This document shows positions 45,042-58,329 of a stretch of 64,000 bases of DNA, piece by piece. Below the pieces are notes generated by a model. That model did no database searches and had not been told where the DNA came from. It worked only from the letters and a program-made list of their open reading frames with translations. The first letter of the stretch is position 1; every line of letters begins with the position of its first letter. The translations under genes were made by a program, and so were the position numbers. This stretch comes from Chamaecrista fasciculata. Its lineage: Eukaryota; Streptophyta; Magnoliopsida; Fabales; Fabaceae. Where the stretch lies: contig QANZ01017774.1 in the NCBI GenBank assembly GCA_003254925.1, positions 1 to 64,000 of the forward strand. Reading direction: 5' to 3'.

Positions 45042-45884
45042 GGTTAAAGAGTTATTTTGGTTTTAAATGTATATGTTGATATTCGTTTTGGTCCTTTATA
45101 TTTCAAAAGATTCATATTGTTCTTAAATGTAGGTAAAATATTTCATTTTGATTCCAAACTATTGAATATGGTAACATTTCTCTCATTTTAAGTTCGAATG
45201 TGACAGATTTAAAGTTATGCGTTGCTTTTGAAGTAGTTTCTTTATCCAGTCGAAGCCGCCAATAAACGAGGTTAAATCAAGTCCTAAAAGTATGTCACTC
45301 TTTTCACATCAAACAAGTAAAGTTGATCAAATTTCTCTCATTTCAATTTTGAATGTGATGAATTCAAAGTTATGAGTTAGTCTTAACAAGTCCTTATTTT
45401 TTCTGGTTGGGATAGTCGAGTTCAAAAATGAGATTGGGACCAAAAAGTAAAAAATTATGAAAATTTGCTTATAAATCCACTTTCGAGTCTAATTTGACCT
45501 CATTTGTTGATGATTCCAATTGGTAAAAAAAAAACTCGTTAAGAGTAACCCGTAACTTTGAACTCGTCGCATTCAGAGTTGAAGAGAGAGATATGAACAA
45601 TTTTACTTGTTTGATCGTGAAATGAACAACTTACTTTTGGGACCCGATTTGACCTCAGTTGTTGATGACCTAAACTGGATAAAGAAAGTATTTTCCGAAA
45701 ACAATACATAACTATAAACTCATTACATTTGAACTGAAAACGAGATAAATATGATTGTATTCAATAGTTTAAGACTAAAATAATACATTTTGTCGACATT
45801 TAAGACCAATATAAATATTTTGAAATATAAAAAACTAAAATAAATATAAAGAAAAACATTTAAGAACAAAATAACTCTTTGACC
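45042..45884. mobile_element. Non-autonomous TIR element, 'GGTCAAAGAGTTATTTTGG' family
   Basis: The left end GGTTAAAGAGTTATTTTGG pairs with the right end CAAAATAACTCTTTGACC. Flanks (TCATAATAT and ATTATAATA) are similar but not exact. The interior carries repeated 'gttgatgac...aactggataaagaaa' and 'gagagatatgaacaattttacttgtttgatcgtgaaatga' modules in both orientations. The same modules occur at 18470-18812, 41230-41530, 48430-48600, 57660-58200 and 59600-59700. It has no transposase. Confidence 0.65.
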
Positions 45885-47980
45885 ATTATAATAGTACATA
45901 TATTTTATTAAATACTTTTAAAAAATATAACAGATCATCCTTTTTTTTTTTACTATCACCACACCAGCTAAGTAAATAAAAATAAGCTTTTAAAAGAAAT
46001 GGTAAATAAACATAAGGACAAATATTTAAGACCAAAATATATTTATTTATTATGCAAAGTAAATAACTTTTCAAAATAACTTTTTGATGGTCAACAAACT
46101 ATATTTTATTTATTATGCAAAGTAAATAAAACAAATTGTGTAAGATCCAATCTAGGAGGTGTAAAAATTGTTTACTCTTAACCAAATGTCAGAAATTTGA
46201 TCATTAACTTTAAGTATGAAATAATTTTGATTCTTTAGCTAGATGTTTATTGATCAAGGTACTTGTCATTATTATCGACAATAAATACTTTGAGTAACGT
46301 TTAATTACCAATAAACAAATGTAAAAGATCCAATCTCATAATAACTAAATGGAATTTTATATATTACTTTGATAATAATTAAATCACAATGACACATATA
46401 TTACACTCGGCTTTCTCTTTCAATTTTCATTTTCTTGGAATCTTGTTCCTTTGGGTTCCATTATCTCTCCACGTTTTTTTTCTTCAAATTTCTTTATAAA
46501 ACAAATAAGTAAATTATTTATATTTTTATTATAAAGTTCTTCAATCACAATCTTCTTTTATTTTATTTTTTTATTGGTTTATGCAAAAATATATTTTGAA
46601 TACTTTTGTTATATCATGATTTATTTATACAAAATTTTCAATAAATATGATATATTTATTGAAGAATATTATAATAGAGATATGAAGAATTTCTTTTGTC
46701 GTTAAGTAGTTACTGCTATGACCCATGCTTTTCTTTCACAATCAACGGATCAAATCCAATAGTGCTTTTACGCCGAAAATAAATTTTTTAAAAAAATAAA
46801 TCAATAAATCAATACAGAACAACTTCCTTTCAATTTCTTTTTCATCCTACTTTAACAGAATCCGTCCCTCTTGTCTAGTTACGGCTGGGCTTACAACTTG
46901 GGCACTAGTCCTCGTTCTTGTCCTCGATCGTTCATAATATATATATATATATTAAAAACAATCGAGTATTTCTTTTTTTAAAAAAATGATTCAAATTTGT
47001 CTAAAAATAATGAAAGTGTGAGGATTGATCATATCAACATGTGCAGGCAAGGCAAGATTAATATGACAACGTAGATACAATTAGATTATCAAATGATCAT
47101 TATCATGCATCACTTATTTTCACTTGCTGAATATTTTTTTTACTAGAAAGATCTCCTAATATCTAAGGGTTAGTTGAGTAGTTGATACTGAGTAAAACTA
47201 CTTGCGATTTAAGCCTGTGTAGTAATCCTTTTGGTTGGACCTCTGTTGGTCTCTTCGACATGTCACTGACGCCTTATTCGGTAGTACTTGGCAGTATCTT
47301 CCCTTACTTTTACTTTTTGTTACCAAAATTAAAAAAGATTATCAAATGATCATGCCATCACCTATAATCCATAAATCGACTTTATAAATAATGTTACATA
47401 AAATATCATCATACCAAATTACGAGATCACAAATACAACAAGGGTGTGTTTATACCCAAAAAAAAAAATACAACAAGGGTGTGATCCAATTTTAATATTA
47501 TAATATATGGGATGATGATCCATTAAAAATGTTTGAAAGATTAACTTCTATATTTAATAATAAAAAAAATTACAGAAATGTGAGCTAAGAAGAACCTGGA
47601 TGCCAACATTCATGAGCATCCGATAGAGAAACATAAGACAAGGGAATCATCAACGTGGTGTTATGAAAACAATACAGTATTTGATTCATCCATATATATA
47701 TATATATATATAGTTCATACAATCCATGCTTGTTTTCTTTATGCATCCTCCAATTGCTACATCTTTTTCACATTTCCTTTTCTACTACTCACACTCACCC
47801 ATCATATTCATAACTCAACTTCTCATCGGGGATCGATTCAACCACTACCTTTTTTGACCAAGACAGACACTCCAATTCATTCTTCCTATTTTTCTTTATT
47901 TTTCCTCAATTATCTGTTTTACAGTGTGAATAAGAAATAATTATTATTCAAGGTGACAACTTATGATTCCTAAATTTTAT
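45885..47980. other. AT-rich intergenic region
   Basis: The region is mostly AT-rich with (TA)n runs at 46935-46953 and 47692-47712. A stretch at 47160-47330 ('taagggttagttgagtagttgatactgag...') is of normal GC content but has no recognisable coding or RNA signal. No gene. Confidence 0.4.
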
Positions 47981-47984
47981 ACCT

Positions 47985-48390
47985 AGTCAATTAATTAGTT
48001 CTTGAATAATTGAAATGTACTACTTAGTCTCTGAATTATTACAATTGTCAGCGATTTGATCCCTGAGTCAAATTCAAAGACCAAAAAGTACAAATTCAAT
48101 TCAAATTTAAGGACCAAATAATATAAATTTAGAGACCAAAAAATATAAAATTAGCTCAAATTCAAGAACTAATTAATATTAATTTAATACAAATTCAATG
48201 ACTAAAAAATATAAAATTAGTTCTCAGAGATCAAATAATATTAATTTATTATAAATTTAGGGACTAAAAAGTATAAAATAGTTCAAATTCAGGGACTAAA
48301 TAATTGACAATTGAAAAATTTCAGGGACCAAATCGTGTATTTTTATTATTCAAGAACTACTTAGTTAATTTAGTATAAATTGAGAGACCA
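47985..48390. repeat. Degenerate foldback repeat
   Basis: 'caattaattagttcttgaataattg' and 'tgatccctga' on the left have inverted counterparts 'caggga(c)caaatc' and 'attattcaagaactacttagttaatt' on the right. The middle consists of several short units of the form 'attcaagaactaa(t)taatattaattta' and 'gaccaaaaa(g/a)tataaaatt'. A clear target duplication was not found. Confidence 0.55.
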
Positions 48391-49308
48391 AATAGCAAAT
48401 TTTTTCGTATTCAACTAACTTATATTCTCAAACTCACTTCTTAGGTTTTATTTGATCTCATTTATCGACATTTTCAACTAGAGATGGAAATGACTTTTCA
48501 AAAGTAACACATATAATTTCAAACTCTTCAAGTTCAAACTTAAAACTAGAGATATATAACCCAATTTCATCATATTAATTGTAAAACAAGCAGCCCATGT
48601 TAAATAATTTAAGACCAAAAGTAAAAAAATATAGAATCATATAAGAAATCTACCTTGTCCTCCTTTTTATGGACCAATATGAATATTTCACCATCATCCA
48701 TTCAGGTATTTCAGCTGCTCTCACGTGTCTGTCACGTGCTTGCTACTGTGACTCGAATCATTTACAGTGGACGCGCGCGTCGTTTTATTATATTCTGCTC
48801 CAAAAAGGACTGGCGTTTTTGTTTCTTCTTCACAGTTCACACGCTTGACACAGAAAGTTTTTTTTTTTGGCCAGAACCATTCATGAAAAGTTGATATGAT
48901 ATCATATGAGAATTACACTTCACATTTTTTATTATTCTATTGTGAGTATGAAACTTCCTTCGATTCGCTCGCTGACGAAATAATCACACACACACATCCA
49001 TACATACATACATACACAAAACTTGCTCGGCAAGTTCCGTGGTAACCAACGTCAAAGTCAAAGTCGTCTCTATTCTTGCGGTCTTTCTCAGTGAAAGAGG
49101 TGACTGAGGTATAACCTAACCTTAATTGGAATTTTAAATTGTTGCCGCTGAATTCTTAGTCTGTAATTTGTAATTCAATTTGACTTTTCCCTATTTCGTT
49201 TCAGGAATACGAATCATCGAAATTCAATTCAAAACCCCTCAGAACTTCCACATTTGTTAGACCGAACCCTTTGAACAAAACAAGAACCCATTGCTTGTTC
49301 TTAGGGAT
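48391..49308. other. Promoter region and leader of the ABCB transporter gene
   Basis: 48430-48620 holds a remnant of the 45042-type transposon. From about 48960 the sequence becomes less AT-rich, with (CA/CATA) repeats at 48985-49015. The frame before the ATG at 49309 is not extended by a plausible upstream ATG. An intron in the 5' UTR ('gaggtataacc'... 'tttcag' at 49203) is possible. Confidence 0.4.
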
Positions 49309-52300
49309 ATGGGCTCAACAAGTGAAATTGCCCCTCTCGTAGAGCGCAAGGCAAGTTTGCTTTTGAGTCGACAGTTGCTTTTTTTTTTTTTCTCTCTATT
49401 GTGCTATCATCGTTTGTTGCGTTGCGTTTGCTTGATTTTTGAATACCCTGTTTCCATGGGATGTTATCGTTTTATTGTTTGGAGTTTGGACAATCTTGTT
49501 TTCTCGTTCTTTCCTATAATTAAATTTAGTTTTCCCTACCATTTCAATTTGGAATAAGCTTGGAATTAAATGGCTTCTCTGCTTATCGTTCAGTTTAATT
49601 CAGCTTTATGTACTGAAATGATTCTTTCGTAGACACTGAGCTTATTTCGAATTTTCCATTTTCATTTGTGACAAGATTAAAAGAAAGTTTCATCATAGTT
49701 TTTAATAGTTTCAATTACATATTCCGATCACATGCACGGTTTCTTGTTCAAAGGCTACCTAGTAACCATTGTTTGATCATGCTTATACATTTCATAGTTT
49801 CTACGATTAACAGATGAAATAGATTTGCCGCATGATATAAAATTGTGCATATGGCTTTGGTTTGGTGGTCTACGCATATTTGTGATGCAAACATATCAGA
49901 AAGCTCTTTTGCACTATAAATTTTCTTTGTGATTTTGTTACTCTGTTACCATTTTAGGTTTTATCCTTTGATTTTTTGGTGTTAGGATTTCTTATCTTAA
50001 AATAAGATGTAAGCTTCTTCTCTTTCTAATAATTTTTCTTCTTCCATCCAAAAATAAGATAACTGCTAAAAGATGGATTTAGACATATCTCTAGAAGACT
50101 AGAACTGTCCTTATCATTTTGTTTCATTATATCTTACCACCTACAGGAAGAAGGAAAGAGTGATGATCCCCAAGTGAACCAATTGACAGACCTTGAACAT
50201 GGTGATCCGGAGCTGGTAAGCATTGCTTATCACCTTTGAAGCATTTTATAACACCTTCTAGCATCAAATTTTTGAAGAATTGCTAACTTTATGCATGAAA
50301 ATATCAGGCAGCAAATGTGGGATTCTGTCGGGTTCTTTCACTTGTAAGTGCTTATATACTTGGCAGGCTTTCCTTTGGTTGAATTAGGATTGCTTTCATG
50401 GTAATTCTTGTGATTTCCTTAATGACAGGCAAGGCCCGAAGCTGGGAAGCTGATCGTTGCGACGTTGGCTCTGTTTATTGCATCCATATCAGATCTTTTA
50501 GTTGTATGCATCACTTCCTCTGACTCTATCCCACCAAGAGAAACATAAAATTATTCAATTGCCTATCCACGTCCCCTGATTTTAATGTTCAGTCCTATCT
50601 AATGAATATGAATTTCTTTCTCCTGTAGCCAAAATTTGGTGGGAAGATAATTGACATTGTCTCAAGAGATACTCAATCTTCTGAAGATAAAAGTATAGCT
50701 TTAGATGCTGTCAAGAGCACTATACTTTATATCTTTCTGGTTGTAGTTGTTGGGTAGGAACCTTGCTTGATGACCTTTTGATCAAATGTTATGATCTATA
50801 TATAACACTGCTTTCTGGCCTGTCACTTAATTTTCTCGAATTTCAGCTCAATTTCCACTGCACTTCAAGATTGGCTCTTTTCCTCAGCTAGTGAAAGGGT
50901 TGTTGCTCGGCTGAGAAAGAATTTGTTTAGTCACCTCATACTCCAGGTGAAAAAACCTACTCATGAATATTTTGAAACATTTGTCTCTCGTTGCTTATGG
51001 TCATTGGAAATTGAAATCTTTCAACTCTACAGCTTGTTCCCCTAGTCGTAGAAAAAAAAAAAAAAAGAAGCTTGTTTATTATGGATGAGTTTTGCAGGAA
51101 ATAGCCTTCTTTGATGTCACTCGTACTGGGGAACTTCTGAATAGGCTATCTGAAGATTCACAGATCATAAAAAATGCTGCAACTACCAGTCTTTCTCATG
51201 TCCTGAGTAGCTTCTCAACTGCTTTTATCGGTCTTGGCTTCATGTTTACAACATCATGGAAGTTAACATGTGAGTAACTGGAAATAAATCAACTTGTTGT
51301 CATATGAATTATCTGTAAGGGTCACAACTTCATTTTCCTATGGTTTATCTCATTGGACCTCTTCCAGTGTTGGCTTTGGCTGTTGTGCCTCCTACTTTTA
51401 TTGCTGTACGTAAATTTGGTTCCTTCCTTCGTGACCTTTCTCATAAAACTCAAGCTGCAGCTGCAGAAGCTGCTTCTATTGCCGAGGTACTTCTGTTGGA
51501 TGGAATGCTGTCTTCACATATTGGAGATTGAGATCTCGAATGATAGGAAAAGGTGCCTAAACTGATATTACTTCTTTTTTGCTTGCTTGTTGCTTAGGAA
51601 TCCTTTGCTGCCATAAGGACAGTAAGATCTTTTGCCCAAGAAGAATATGAAATATCACGTTACTCTGAGAAAGTTGATGAGACACTTAAGCTTGGACTTA
51701 AAGAAGCTGTGAGTCATCCATTTTAATTTGATCTATGTACCTGTTCGTATATCAATATATCCATTTGTTAGGCTTTGCAACTTCTAATTTAAGCAGCTTG
51801 GTGAACCAGAAAGTTGTAGGACTCTTTTCTGGAGGCATTTATACAGCTACTACAGTGCCAATTTTTTTAGTTGTTTTATATGGAGCTTATTTGACAATTA
51901 CTGGTTCCATGTCTCCTGGTGATCTTACATCTTTCATTCTTTATAGTCTTACAGGTGAGTTTTTGCATGGTTTTTTTAAGTCTTACACCTTGTCAGGGAT
52001 TTTTAGCTGACAAACATTTTCTGCTTCCCATGTAGTGGGACATTCTATATCTGGTCTCTCAGGATTGTATACTATGGCTATGAAAACTGTGGGTGCAAGC
52101 AGAAGGGTATTTCAACTTCTGGATCGCATCTCATCAATGCCAAAATCAGGAAATGAGTGTCCTCTGGGGTCAGTTCCCTGTACTTCTCATCTTTTCTTGT
52201 TCTATTAAAAACTATTTTCAAAGAATTCCTTCTTTGCTTTCCTGGAATACACTAAATTTAGGATGCAGTGATGCACAGATCATTTTTATTTTGTACAAAA

Positions 52301-53820
52301 CTTTTAGTTTAGACTGAGAATGATATGGGTGCTGATAAATGACACCAAAATACCTATTATTTTAGAGATCAACAAGGGGACGTGGAACTATATGACGTTT
52401 GGTTTGCATATCCATCACGTCCTAGTCATATGGTTCTCAAGGTAACCGAGTTTTCTTCTTGTTCTTTGTGCTATTTGTATTTTGTACATATGTTTTAGTT
52501 GAATTTAGAATTAAGTATGTACGTTATAGGGAATTACGATGAAACTGCGGACTGGTGCTAAGGTTGCTCTTGTTGGTCCAAGTGGCGGTGGAAAGGTATA
52601 GTCTATATACATATGGTCAGATCTATTTCCTTTTGTCTCCTTTCTATGTTTTAATTCGAAACACAGTCCACAAAATATTATAATCTTTGAAATGGCTAAA
52701 GTAGCTTGTGTAATATCATGATATGAATTAAAGCATGGAAAATCTGGGAACTGGGAAGGGATCAAGGAAGTGAAAAGAGAAATATATGAGGCACATGAAT
52801 TCATTTCTTGTTTGCTGCAGAGTACAATAGCTAACTTACTTGAAAGATTTTACGACCCAACCAAAGGAAGGATTTTGCTGAATGGGGTTCCTCTGGTAGA
52901 AATATCACATGAACATCTACACAAAAAGGTATCTTTATCATATTCTAGTAGTTTGTGTCTTTGGTTACCTAAAGTTAATGCAGAATGTATGCTCCATGGT
53001 AAGCAGATTAGTATTGTGAGTCAGGAGCCAATACTTTTCAACTGTTCCATAGAGGAGAACATAGCTTATGGATTTGATGGCAAAGTTAAGCCTGTGGATG
53101 TAGAAAATGCAGCCGTAAGACTATGATTCATTGTTTTCTTTTGTTTCACAGTAAGAGCCCCATTTATATTTAGTTCCCTCGTAACTGGTATGGATTTGAA
53201 ATGCAGAAAATGGCCAATGCACACGAATTTATATCAAAATTCCCAGATAAATACCAGACCCAAGTTGGAGAACGTGGAGTGAGGCTTTCAGGAGGGCAGA
53301 AACAGAGAATAGCAATTGCTAGAGCTTTGCTTATGGACCCAAAAATTCTTCTCCTGGATGAAGCCACTAGCGCCCTAGATGCTGAAAGCGAATATTTGGT
53401 ACAGGTTAGTTTAGATATGACCTATAAAGCACTCTCCAAATGTGTGTAACGAAGTCAAATCCTCTAAAGTGAGAATTTAGTAAAATTTCCCAAGTGAATC
53501 AAAACACTTTATGGTATAACATCTTTTGCAGTGTCCTTTCAATGTCCAAACTTTTTAAGTATATAATCTTGAATGCATTTTCTTTAGTGAATTAAGAAGA
53601 GATTCCATTTGTGTAGGATGCCATGGAGACTCTCATGAAGGGTAGGACAGTTCTAGTTATAGCTCATAGACTCTCAACAGTTAAAAGTGCCGATACAGTT
53701 GCTGTTATTTCTGATGGACAAATTGTTGAGAAGGGCACCCATGAAGAGCTTCTCAGCAACAATGGTGTTTATTCTGCATTAGTCAAGAGACAACTACAAA
53801 CAACAAACCCGAAAGCTTAA
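49309..53820 (+). CDS. ABCB27: Half-size ABC transporter, ABCB27/ALS1 (TAP-like) type
   Basis: Seventeen exons give 628 residues: 49309-49350, 50147-50215, 50308-50343, 50429-50503, 50629-50753, 50847-50946, 51098-51269, 51368-51486, 51598-51708, 51810-51954, 52036-52168, 52366-52441, 52530-52595, 52821-52928, 53007-53114, 53207-53404, 53617-53820. One transmembrane domain (for example [29 protein letters not shown]) precedes one nucleotide-binding domain. I see Walker A GPSGGGKST (417-425), Q-loop IVSQEP (Q465), signature LSGGQ (522-526), Walker B ILLLDEAT (D546/E547) and H-loop H578, all intact, so it is likely active as a dimer. Family members (Arabidopsis ALS1, At5g39040, about 644 residues) sit in the vacuolar membrane and help sequester aluminium. 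Intron 1 starts with GC (AAG|GCAAGT at 49351); no GT donor keeps the frame. Exon 10 start is the least certain boundary. Confidence 0.94.
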
Positions 53821-54638
53821 GTCTCTTGGCTCATCATCTACAATCTCTACAATTTGAATGTTAAACAGAGAACAAATATAATTTTCCTCCAGCATATGTA
53901 AATATAAAATGTGCTTAGATTAATAAATATGTATTATCATAAGTATGGGCAGTGCTTGATAGTTTGCATTGAGCTTGTTATACAAAGCTTAAATGGTACT
54001 TGGGCTGTTAATATTGAAGCTTTTCTATGCTCTGAATAAGAATATACTTTTAGTGAATAATTAAATTTAAATGATCTCTCTTATACTTTCTCCATTATCT
54101 AGTTTAAATATGGAAAAACAAGATAAAACAACTCCTCAGAAAACAAAATAACCCATTCCACTCTTTAGTTGTCAACTAATTTGTTCTTCTCTTAGTGAAG
54201 AGAGACTTTTTTAGGCGCTTCTCAAGAATATATATTTTTTCTGAACAAAAACATAGAGAATATTTTCAATAATTAACACAATACGGCCGAATCTTTTAAA
54301 TATTCCATGTGTTTCTATTGGAAAGCCTTAAAGTAAAACACCTAAAATCCAAAAATTAATATCATCCGAGAGACAATTAACTAATAATGAAATTGCAGCT
54401 CCAATAACACAGACTAGAAGGGGTGAAAGGATGAACAAAGCTTTCACTGTAAGTTGAAAAGTAGAATGCTCTTAATTATTTGCTGTCAGCTCTCAACGAT
54501 TTATTTACAATCATTTAGTGGTAATATCAAAACTTTGAATAATAAAAAAAAAACGTATACAACTAGGCATAATTCAACCATTCATCAGCCCACAAGAGTT
54601 ATACAATAGTGTTATTAAGGAGTGAAGAAACTAGGTCC
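53821..54638. other. Convergent 3' flanks of ABCB27 and PAM16 genes
   Basis: AATAAA-like motifs follow the ABCB27 stop (for example 'attaataaatatg' near 53920). The middle is AT-rich without a gene; the 3' UTR of PAM16 would end near 54550. Confidence 0.45.
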
Positions 54639-56077
54639 TCAACTAGGGGTACTCTGACCTTTGTTTTGATTGACAGTCTCTAGACATTCCTTGGCTCGGT
54701 GTACTTTTGACTGAAGGTAGAAACTTCCATTCTTGGCATTCCTTTCAAACAAAGTATCATATTTCTGCATGGAAGAATGTCTATGTCTAAGATATCCTTT
54801 TATTTAACAAATAGATAATAACTAAACACAAATGAAATGATAGACTAACCTTCATAATTTCTTCCCAGGGTGTTTCCTCTGTCACGCCAAGAATCTGTCG
54901 AGCCTCTTGCTCTGTCATGACTTTGTTAGCTCTGCGGATAGTATTTTGTATTGTCTCTTGTGCAACACCATTTTTTGAGGCATCTGAGAAAATACTTTTA
55001 TTAAGGACACAAGAACATAAAAGCCACAAACTTTAGTTGGAAACGACTTCCTTCAAGGTATAGGCAACTTGTTTTTGTAATTGTGAAAGTTCAAGTACAG
55101 AACAATACACAACAATGTATTAGGGTGTTCCTCTTGGGGTTGACCAGAGGCTGCTCCGTGGTTCAAAATGTTGGCACTATCCATTCTTGTTCATTCAGCA
55201 TTCCTCTTCACTAATATTGCTAAGTCTATGATACTTTTTGATATTTAGTGTTACAATAAATTTTCGTATTAGGTTTTGGAAGGACACTAGGGTGGCAAAC
55301 ATTCTAATATATCCAGGTCTTTCTGGATCTATATTGTTTAGGTCTTAAAATTCGCGCATTCAGAGTTTTTAGTCTTTTCAAGGTCCTAACTTTTTAAACT
55401 CTATATGCTTTTGCTCTTGCAATACAATATCAACTTTCTTACTTCCCCCTCCACATCATTTTCCCCAACATCCTTAGGAATCAGTAGTCTTAAAATGGAT
55501 TACGGATGGGTAAATATTATCAGCCAATCAGTTTGGTTAATAGTAATACAATATTATTACATAGTTCTTCCTGTCAGGAAGACTAAGGTGTTGGGAGAGA
55601 CTATCTTTGGCCAAAGTATATTCATGCAAGCACACAAATAAAATTACCTTAGAGCTGAAAAACATTTCAGCAACATATGCATAAGGTATGTATTGCAAGT
55701 AAATAGTAACATTCAACAGAATCAACACAAACGGGGTAAAAGGCACCTCTATGAATTTATCAGAAAACTGTCCTGCAAATTTGAATGATGCAGAAATTGC
55801 AAATCCATGCATTAAAAAATAATTAATATAGGAAACTTACTAGCCAGTGCTTGTCGATATGCTTGAACAAATGCTCTTGCCAAAATACTCCCACCCATCA
55901 CAATTAAGTTTGCAAGAATCTTGGCAGCCTACGCAAACAAATTCAATCAAACTTGAGATCCATATCAGAATCTGGAACACATTCCAGACACATATTTCCA
56001 TAATCGGTATTGAAAATGAGACACTTACAAACATCATATTCTATTATAGGCATAAGAATGCTCTTTGAACTTACCAT
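54639..56077 (-). CDS. PAM16: PAM16 / TIM16, mitochondrial import motor subunit
   Basis: Exons 56077-56075, 55928-55841, 54983-54850 and 54764-54639 give 116 residues, the same size as Arabidopsis PAM16 (At3g59280; a paralogue is At5g61880). PAM16 is a J-like protein that pairs with PAM14/18 at the TIM23 channel and controls mtHsp70 ATPase activity during import into the matrix. The N-terminus MAAKILANLIVMGGSILARA is the membrane-anchoring/targeting part. NASKNGVAQETIQNTIRRAN and TEQEARQILGV lead into the J-like domain (WEEIMKKYDTLFERNAKNGS FYLQSKVHRAKE), which lacks an HPD motif as expected for PAM16. The first coding exon contributes only the ATG (cat at 56075-56077 followed by a GT donor), and joining it gives ATG|GCTGCC. 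The upstream leader probably has another intron reaching about 57193. Confidence 0.92.
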
Positions 56078-57498
56078 GGCAATATCAAGCAAATAACCTC
56101 TTAGATTCCAAAGCTTGAAATCTCTTATGTGAATCAGGGATTTTAAGGATATAGGTAAGTTATTTTTACCCTGCAATCAAGTAAAGCCATTAGGAACCAA
56201 TTACTGCTTAGTGAAAAGTAGGCCTACTATACATTTAACAGAGAAGGGGGAAAAAAAAAGGTACACACTACACAGTGTATAAATGGACTGAATGACAACA
56301 CATTTTATCACTAATCGCATAGCATTAGTTTAATTGTGGTAGTTAATGATATGTCACCTGGAAGGTAGGGATTTGAAGGGAAAATACACAATTTTATATT
56401 AATCTTCTAATGGAACAGAAAGGCTGAATTTGACTTCAGAAAATTTCAAAATGCGTTTATATTATCCTATTTAAGTTTTGGCCCCTCAAGAAAATCTGCA
56501 TCCAAAAGGCCTATCTTTATTGAAAAGACTTCACAAACCTCAGCTGATCTTCCATTTACAAGTATTCTCTAAAGAATAACAATCCAATATTTAGATTTTA
56601 ACAATATGTCATGTCCTGCAGAATCTCATTGTCTCGAGTAGCCTAGTGAAATTGATATAAATGAAGGAGGGAAAAAAAAAAAGAGGAAAAGAAAGAATAC
56701 TACAAAGTTATACACAGAAAAAAAAAACTACAAAAATTTGTTTACCTAACCGAATTGCATTACATGATACCTATCATACAGGTTACGTAGATAAACACCT
56801 CATATTCTTTAGGAAAGGATTATCTTTCTGTTTTCTTTGTGGGTTTCTTCTTATAGCTGCTCCAGAAGAACTAGAAGGCTTTGTTGAGTTAGTTTTACGG
56901 TTTCATAAAAAAAATTAAAATATTAACCATACATCATTTCATCAAAACTCTAGCAGGTAAAGCATAAAATACAATACCAAAGATCTGTCAATCGAATTGT
57001 CAAATAGCAAGCAACCTAGATAGAGGAACCTCTTGACAATCCATGACCCATCCTTGAAATTTTTATCATCAACATCAACTTCCCACAACCAGATTAACAT
57101 AAACCCAACATTCAAGCTGGATCATTTATATATACTGAACATACAAACAAGACAAACCCCAAATAGATCATTGAAAGAAGAGAAGTTTCCAACCTGTTTC
57201 TTTGACGGCAAAGAGCTTAAGCCAGCGTCGTTGTATGAGAAGAAAACCCCTATGACGTCCAAGAATGAGAAAGAGGATTCTCCTCCAATTTTTTAGAGGA
57301 TGAGCGAGAGACAATTTCAGTCAGAGATTCGTCGTGCGAGAGCGAGAGGTGAGAGGGAAGTATACAAAAACAGAGAGAAATCGAATACGCCGACTTTTGG
57401 GTTTTCGTTTTCCGCTGACAATGGTCGAGATGAGACGATTGGCCAAAAACAAAAAGAAGAATCATCGATGATTGAGGAACAAGTTTTCATATTTATTT
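56078..57498 (-). promoter_or_regulatory. Leader, probable 5' UTR intron and promoter of PAM16
   Basis: About 1.1 kb of non-coding sequence precedes the PAM16 start codon. On the minus strand 'gtcaaagaaacag|gttggaaac' (donor at about 57193) could end a first untranslated exon that starts near 57290, and 'tgatattgccATG' begins the coding end. The alternatives (a single long leader) cannot be excluded. No other gene is seen here. Confidence 0.35.
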
Positions 57499-58320
57499 GG
57501 TCAAAATTCTATTGTGGTCCCTAGTATTTACTAAATTATATTTTGGTCTCTAATAATTTTTTGTTTTATTTTGGTCCTTAATATTTTTCAATAGTTTCGT
57601 TTTGGTCTTTAATGTTTCCTAATAAGTTCAATGGTTGGTACCTAACTATTAAATAATAATATATCTATCTTATTTTAAGTTTGAATATGATGAAATCGAA
57701 GCTACGAGATATTTTTAATGAGTTTTTTCTTTATCAAGATGGAATCATTGACAAACACAGTTAAATCGAGCAAAAAAGTGGGCCCATCGTTTCATGAAGT
57801 TGGTCATATTCTCCTAGTTACAATTCAAGTCCAAATGTAACGAAATTGAAGTTACGAGACACTTTTGACGATGTCAAATAGTATTCCAAAAGTGAGTTTG
57901 GTCAAAACAATAATACCAATTTGATAGTATTATTTGACCTCGTTTGCCGATAAACTTAACTATATAGAAAAAGAACTCATCAAGAGTAGCTAATACCTCT
58001 AATTTTACCGCATTTATACTTGAAACAATTGAGATATAACCAACTTCATGAAACAAAAGACTCATTTTTGGATTCGATTTAACCTCATTTTGTCAAGGAC
58101 CCTAATTAGGAAAAGAAATAACTCATCAAGAGCAACCTAGCTATAGCTTAAACCCTTCAATTTTGTCTTATTCGAACTTGAAACGAAAAAGATATGATCA
58201 TATTCAATGGTTACAGACTAAAATGGAATTGTTAAGAAACATTAAGGACCAAAATTAAAAAAAAATATTAGGATCAAAACAATATTTGAAAACGTTAAGG
58301 GCCAAAATGAGATTTTGACC
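57499..58320. mobile_element. Mutator-like non-autonomous element, 45042 family
   Basis: It starts GGTCAAAATTCTATTGTGG and ends with the inverse CAAAATGAGATTTTGACC. The perfect 9-bp repeat TATTTATTT flanks it (57490-57498 and 58321-58329). The 822-bp body is built from the 'gagatatgatcatattcaatggtta' and 'aattgaagttacgagac' modules shared with 45042-45884. It has no transposase. Confidence 0.82.
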
Positions 58321-58329
58321 TATTTATTT

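Noticed and set aside
49291-49308. TTG start six codons before the ABCB27 ATG
   Set aside because: Plant nuclear genes start at ATG; the family-like start MGSTSE at 49309 is preferred.
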